Of a DNA stretch of 64,000 bases, positions 58,085 through 64,000 are shown piece after piece (position 1 is the first letter of the stretch; every line of letters starts with the position of its first letter). This stretch comes from Thamnidium elegans (lineage: Eukaryota; Mucoromycota; Mucoromycetes; Mucorales; Mucoraceae): contig JAIXMG010000013.1 of NCBI GenBank assembly GCA_025201345.1, forward strand, positions 248,001-312,000. The letters are read 5' to 3'. Below the pieces are notes generated by a model, which did no database searches, was not told where the DNA came from, and saw only the letters and a program-made list of their open reading frames with translations. Position numbers and translations under genes: made by a program.

Positions 58085-61000
58085 AATTAAAATAAAATAA
58101 AATAGAAAATAATATTATGAGAAAGGGAGAGAATATTAAGAAAATTGCAAAATATTTATATGAGTACGAAATTTTTTTTTCTATTGAGAGGTAGAAATAT
58201 AACTCAGCTTTCCGGGGAATTAGCCTAAATTTATAACGTTGGCATAAAACATTATATGTTTTTTTTTGGTGTGTCTGTATATACCATTCTTGGCTATAAT
58301 AGGTTGTATATTCAACTGATCATGAAACTTGTTTATATTTGGCATTGCTTAAATTCATAACTTTTTTTTTTACATTTACACTGATTGAATATTATTAAAG
58401 TCGCACGAACGTTAGGTACAAATACTTCGTGTTCAATCTAGAGTTTTTCATATAGTTTAAGGTTGCATTTAGATATGTAAAGAATCGGTAATACTTACTA
58501 TGATCTATGACTAAATTTATTAATAAATGATAAGGTATTTTCTCTAAGCTAGGAATAATTATACTGGATAAATAAAATTAATTCTTTTAATAATTAATAT
58601 CCAGGAAGATCGATTATCCCGCTACCCTAAATACAACTTTTTTTTTTGGACCCTTCAAAATTTCAGCCTCGGTAAATTTGTATACAAATATATATGTCAT
58701 TTTTAATACAAAGATTAGCCCCCTCCCCCAAAACCGTTGTTTTAATCACTATGACTTAAAAAGATATACATGATCATAGGTAGCCGATGTCCGAGAAACC
58801 CCGAGTAATCGATGAAGTACATCTCCCTTTACGATTTGGTCAGCATTAGGTAAAAAAAAAAAGAAACAGTCCATTTGACACAAAGACGTCAAAACCGAGA
58901 CTTTACAAATAAAGTATAAACCTTTTTTTTTTTCTCTATTTTGCTATCGAAAATAACTTTAAAGTTGGGATGTTTTTGCTGTATTTCCTTTTCCGCCCAA
59001 TGGACAAACATAAATGTCTTTTTCACGGCTCTGTTGTCTTGATCCGTTTAGACCGATTAATATTGTGTACCCCGTCTGGCTATCCATGATCTGAGTTTAA
59101 AATCATTAAATCTGTAAACACGAGTGATATTCCTCAAACGCTGATCTTATTGGTTTTCAACGCTGGTTCTTAAAGTGTGATTTGGAGCATTCTACTATTG
59201 AATTTTTAGACTGCTTTTTGCGCATCATAATTTTTTCGCGTACTTTGAATTTTTTTGCAAATAAAGTTTGATACACGTTGTACTTACATGTTCGACAAAA
59301 GTGTATATAAAAATTATTAACTGACGTGTAAATACGAGTATATAAAACAGATAGTAATATAATATATCATTATTAATAAATAGGCTCTCCTTTTTATTGC
59401 GATTAATTAATCTATTTGTTATTAAATCTTTTTTTTTCTAATGTTCATATAAACTTACATAGCTTTTAGAGCATTTACCGCAAATAAAATGTATGAAAAA
59501 AGTAATAGCTATGCCGCACTTTTCTCTGAGCGTGTAAATAGAACATGTATCAAGCTTCTCTCTTTATATATTGTAATAGAAAATATTAAAATATAAACAT
59601 TATTTATATAATTCAACAAGAGACAGTATAATCGATATAACTCCAAAGAGTAAAAAGTCATAAACCGACATACTTGGAGGACATCGAATCCGGGAGTTTA
59701 TCCGGAAGAAATACGAAACGGAATTTGGAAAAAATAGCAGCAATAATAACATTGTATAATATACTAGCGGCGTGACGCTCGCTATGCTCACATGAGACAG
59801 CTCTTTGGGGACCCTCGGGGAGAGCTACCACTAGCCTTTCATTTCGTCGTTTTGAACCTTAAACACTTATAGTGTAGATACTAAAACTACTATTTTATAT
59901 ATTTATTTTTATTGATATCTGTTTAAACGTATTTTAGGGTTGAACAGCACGTGTTCAAGAGTTTTTATAAGACACTTACATTCTTGCTTGTTTCGAACAA
60001 ACTATTAGTTTTAAATACTGACAGGAACGAGAAAGTCTTTTTACAATGATAAACTTTAAATATATGAAAATAGCCTAGTACTTATAAAGCAATCTAAATA
60101 AAGCGTATACTCTTTGAGAGCCGCTTCAGATTTCCATTGCGCTTTTCTCGCGTTTCGTTTTGTAGAACATTATAAAACGTCGCAACATTAAGTGGAATAT
60201 CGATAAGAATAAATTTGGGAGGAGAAGGTAATCTGCTGCCAAGACTATATCGAACGTAGTAGAGTTATTACACAAGATATGGTGGCTGAAAGTTGTTATC
60301 TACTCTTTACCAACTTTTATTTGAGCTTCGTTGGCCATGATCTTGAAAAACGATCAACCACACGTTACATTAAGGAAATCTTTGCGGTGTTAAGATTTTG
60401 TAAGATATCCATGTTATCATAAGAATAGGAATGGATAGATGAAACAATCCATTTATTACTTAATCTGTTCCCCCATTTATTCACTCACCTTTTTTCGCAA
60501 AAAGGAAAAACACGAATACACCTTTTTCAAATATGCATAATTTACAAACTAAAAATATCTTCGCCTTTAAAGGAAAATATCAAGTTAAGATTTGCTAAAA
60601 CTATGTCCAAAAGTATGAGAAGAGATCAAACTATCGATTATTTTAACTGCAATTTTAGTAAAAGGGTCTCCTTTCGGCTATTTCATAGTAAAAGTTGATC
60701 TCTATTTGATAGTTTGAAAAGTGAATATTAAAACTAGGCTATTGTAAAATAAATGATAAAGCGAAAAGTGAAAAGTGAAAAGAAAAAAAAGGGGAGGGGT
60801 ACCACTTATAGAACTATGTGTTGAATTTATGAATATATAGTCAGATACGACTGTACTCAACTTGCAGGTACTTTTGGTTTTTTTGTACGTTTACTGGTCT
60901 CATTTAATTAAATTACTTTACATATTAAACTGGAATTTTATACTGTGCTCAGATATTCCGAATATACATTGTTTATATAATATAACCTATCCAAGACACG

Positions 61001-61224
61001 AACATCTCAAGCTATCGAATGTATATATAAGCTACCCCACTACGAAGCACCCAATTAGGAAGTATTATACATAAAAGAAATGGCGAACGTATTCCGCATA
61101 ACATAAAAACCCTCGGGCACGAACCCAGATATCGGAGCACTAAAAAAAAGGGGTCTGCAAGTGCCAAATATCAATCCATCCATCAAGCAAGTGTTAGAAA
61201 CTCTCCTTTTAAATCATCAATCAG
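58085..61224. other. Gene-poor AT-rich region (3.1 kb) with possible decayed coding segments
   Basis: Divergent interval between the P450 fusion and eS8. Minus-strand segments at 58749-59340 and 60126-60480 look like broken coding sequence (see findings). A less AT-rich patch with inverted motifs is at 59768-59840. ATCC repeats precede and follow the eS8 start (for example 61243-61261). The P450 promoter lies at its left end and the eS8 promoter at its right. Confidence 0.5.
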
Positions 61225-61488
61225 AATGGGTAAGATAACAACAATCATCCATCCATCCATCATGTATATTAATTTATATCTACATTATAGGTATTAGTCG
61301 TGACTCCAGGCACAAACGTTCGTAAGTACATTTTGACATGTCAATTTAATGCCTTCATGTCCTAAACACACTCTTGTTTTTTTTTACAGCGAAACCGGTG
61401 CTAGACGTGATCAATATAGAAAGAAGAGAAAGTAAGCTTCGATAAAATTCTCTTTAATGTTCAACTTTGTATAAATTTGGGACCGAAA

Positions 61489-61530
<42 letters not shown>

Positions 61531-62321
61531 TAATGGGGGAAACGAACATGGACATATTATGGACTTTTTTTTTTTTGTTATCTCGAAACTTTTTGACAGA
61601 ATGGCCCCACCTTCATGTATAAAACTCGAACGAGACTTCTCTCCCAAATTTTACATTTTTGACATTACTGAGAAAAAAATAATTTTGGTCGAATAAGAGA
61701 AAACTCAACGATATTTTTTTTAGGTTCGAGTTAGGTCGTCAATCAGCCAACACCAAGCTTGGTGCCAAGCGTATTCATCTTGTCCGTGTTCGTGGTGGTA
61801 ACTTCAAGCGTCGTGCTCTTCGTTTGGAAAGTGGTAACTTCTCTTGGGGTTCTGAGGGCATTGCCCGTAAGACTCGTCTCTTGACCGTTATCTACAACTC
61901 TTCCAACAACGAATTGGTCCGTACCAACACTCTTGTTAAGAATGCTGTTATCCAAATCGATGCCACTCCTTTCCGTCAATGGTATGAATCTCATTATGCC
62001 ATTACTCTTGGTAAGCCCAAGACTGGTGAAGCAGTTGTAAGTACACGAAAAAAATTATGAAGTAATAAGGGATTATTTTGTAATTAACTCTTGAATTATT
62101 AGCCTGTCGCTGCTGAAAAGAAGTCCAACAGTGTTGAGAAGAAGATTGCTACTCGTGCCGCTACCTCTGCCATTGATCCTCTCTTGAACGATCAATTCAA
62201 CGCTGGTCGTCTTTACGCTGTCATCTCTTCTCGTCCCGGTCAATCTGGTCGTTGTGATGGTTATATTCTCGAGGGTAAGGAACTTGAATTCTACCTTCGT
62301 AAGATGAAGTCCAAGAAGTAA
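61225..62321 (+). CDS. rps8: 40S ribosomal protein eS8
   Basis: Small-subunit protein of about 200 aa. The first coding exon holds only ATGG (61225-61228). Exon 2 then gives [10 protein letters not shown], exon 3 [15 protein letters not shown], and exon 4 begins [20 protein letters not shown] and includes [18 protein letters not shown] and [20 protein letters not shown]. The last exon ends [12 protein letters not shown]. All of this matches eukaryotic eS8. Intron 3 contains a run of 38 A (61490-61527). Codon use is biased as in eL33. It is convergent with CRT10 with 147 bp between stops. Confidence 0.97.
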
Positions 62322-62468
62322 ATGACTTTATTGATTTCGAACAAAACCCAATTGATGATAATCTTTTTTTTTTATTACTATTGAATATTAATAAAAAATA
62401 TATATAGAAACACACAAAAAAAAAAAATCACTTTTATTATATGTTAGTTAGATAGTGGAATAGTTTGG

Positions 62469-64000
62469 TTACAGGATGAAATTTTCGACCATGAGATCAG
62501 AATCGTTACGAGAGATCGTATATCCCAAGACATTACCACTGTAGTAGAAAAGGAATATTTGATACGTGACAGGAGTAAACCTTTCCGATTCAACCTTCTT
62601 TACTGTCATACCTGTTATACATTTATATATTTATGCAAAAGAGGAAAAGTACAACGTATTAAAAAAAGAGTAATTCAAAGAGCAGAATACTTACCGTAAA
62701 GAGGAGTCGATTGAAGCACACTGGTTGGTAGATAATACTCGTTATTAAACATACAAGCTTGATCTCCACCTTCAAACTCAACTTGTAACACTCTCATTAA
62801 AGCCACAGTTCCTTTTTGACTTGCTGCAACATACAGCTCCAATTCCGGTAACCATTCTACCATATTAATACGATCCAAAACGCTCAGCAGTTGGTCCGAT
62901 CTAACGTCTACTTTGTTAATCATATTATGTTCGGCTCTAATACGACCCATTTTTGGTTTACTAGTGCTCATCATCGCCACATCTTTACCAGTGCTGATCA
63001 TTAAATACTCTCCCAATGTATTAGACGGCAATTCGATTCCACTTCTATCCAATTCCTCTATTTTACCTGTGTCACGAGATCTAACGACATTTGGTATACA
63101 ATAGGACGGTGGCCGAGAAATAGAACTTACGCTAACTTCATCAGAATTTGACTGGCCACTATTACTATCCGCATGATTTTCGGCCAAGGGCATACTTTCA
63201 TCGATGGAGCTATTTTGCATTTCTGATACAATTTCATCACCCCATCCATCTCTAGTGCTTTCAACATTAGCTGTATCATTACCATGTCCTGTCACACGAT
63301 CGCCTTCTAAAGTGATAATAGTAGGAGACCATCCCATTTGTGAAGGTGATATGCGATTACTGCCAGTCCATACTTCATATCCAGTTACATCGTCCTCTGC
63401 AGCATCTCCAAAATAATCTTCTTGTTCTGTAAATTCTTGAATTTCGTCATTGGTATTTGACTCACTGGATTGTTGAAAAGGTTCATCCGATCCTTGGTTT
63501 ATCTCTCGTAATCGTTGATTGACAGCATTTTCAAACGCGAGTTCATGTCGGATAACGCCATCAATACTTTCGGTGTTACTGTATTCGGTTACAGGTAATT
63601 CAGTTTCTGAATCACTACTACGTGTGTTATTTAAAATTCTGCTTGGGATTTCTCCATGGTTGTAGGTATAATCGTCTTCTTGTCTTTGACGTTCGAATAC
63701 TTCTTCCATAAAATCTTCTTCCTCTTGTAATAATGAGTTGTCCCAGATTGTATCATCGACATCGCCCATCTCGTATATTTCAAAATCGAGTTCTTCCTCT
63801 TCTAGACCATACATGTTGGATACATTGACTGGGAATACGGGACGTCCAGCCGAATGGCGTAGCCCTAAATTGTTTAATGAAGTTGATCGTCCCTGATAAA
63901 TTCTTTGCATAAAAGCTTTTCCGACTATATTATCCGTACAAGTAGCATGCATAAAATGCCCTGGTTTAATAAATTTGACAGACCAGCACCTTTATATATA
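62469..64000 (-). CDS. crt10: CRT10-like protein (partial, 5' end outside window)
   Basis: C-terminal part of a CRT10-family protein, named for a yeast regulator of ribonucleotide-reductase genes. Exon junction: SVLQSTPLYG to MTVKKVESERFTPVTYQIFL, ending DLMVENFIL (stop 62469-62471). The region GKDVAMMSTSKPKMGRIRAE then WLPELELYVAASQKGTVALM resembles the family's WD40-like C-terminal part. Before it is a long acidic, disordered segment (LLQEEEDFMEEVFERQRQED). Upstream of the first Met, the open frame reads CWSVKFIKPGHFMHATCTDN, so the real start lies beyond base 64000; an AG near 63992 may be an exon boundary. Confidence 0.75.

Overview
The window looks like nuclear DNA from a low-GC fungus, most likely an early-diverging Mucoromycota (Mucorales-type) genome. 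The evidence is roughly two-thirds A+T, long A/T homopolymers in introns and spacers, many short GT-AG introns (about 45-150 bp), and the gene set: kinesin-4 and kinesin-13, an RNF216-type RBR ligase, a Gemin6-like protein, TCO89, CRT10, CMR1, IPI1 and a self-sufficient P450. The lineage is an inference; the eukaryotic, fungal nature is clear.

Layout. 1-5.7 kb: a Cys3/MetR-like bZIP regulator (3' end outside the window), a long spacer, and an RNF216-like E3 ligase. 5.9-8.8 kb: a DUF3605 protein and an unrecognised small protein. 10.2-19.5 kb: kinesin-4, then a very compact block of TCO89 (TORC1), CMR1/WDR76 and an SH3-WW-RasGEF. TCO89 and CMR1 overlap at their stop codons, and CMR1 starts 44 nt after the RasGEF stop. 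22.9-24.6 kb: an MFS exporter. 25.8-28.9 kb: kinesin-13 with an 11-nt microexon. 29.3-34.5 kb: ribosomal protein eL33, a CYSTM protein, APN2, a candidate 47-aa gene and a reticulon. 35.6-36.5 kb: a decayed DDE transposase. 38.9-48.9 kb: a protein kinase, a polytopic membrane protein, a Gemin6-like protein, a Whi5-like protein, a COG0523 GTPase, a ferric-reductase-like oxidoreductase, a CDC25-like rhodanese phosphatase, VPS2/CHMP2 and RPB8. 49.2-53.9 kb: UTP30, BolA, a Tc1-type relic and IPI1. 54.3-58.1 kb: a P450-reductase fusion with an extra N-terminal domain. 58-61 kb: a gene-poor stretch with possible decayed coding segments. 61.2-64 kb: ribosomal protein eS8 and CRT10 (5' end outside the window).

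The genes are mostly unrelated housekeeping and regulatory genes, and I see no operon-like or biosynthetic cluster. Gene spacing alternates between extremely tight pairs and 1-3 kb AT-rich spacers that hold transposon relics, microsatellites and homopolymers. I found no tRNA, rRNA, CRISPR array or intact mobile element, and nothing I would call a new biological system. The best leads are the N-terminal extension on the P450 fusion, the kinesin-13 microexon, the AUG-only coding exon of VPS2 and the overlapping or abutting convergent stop codons.
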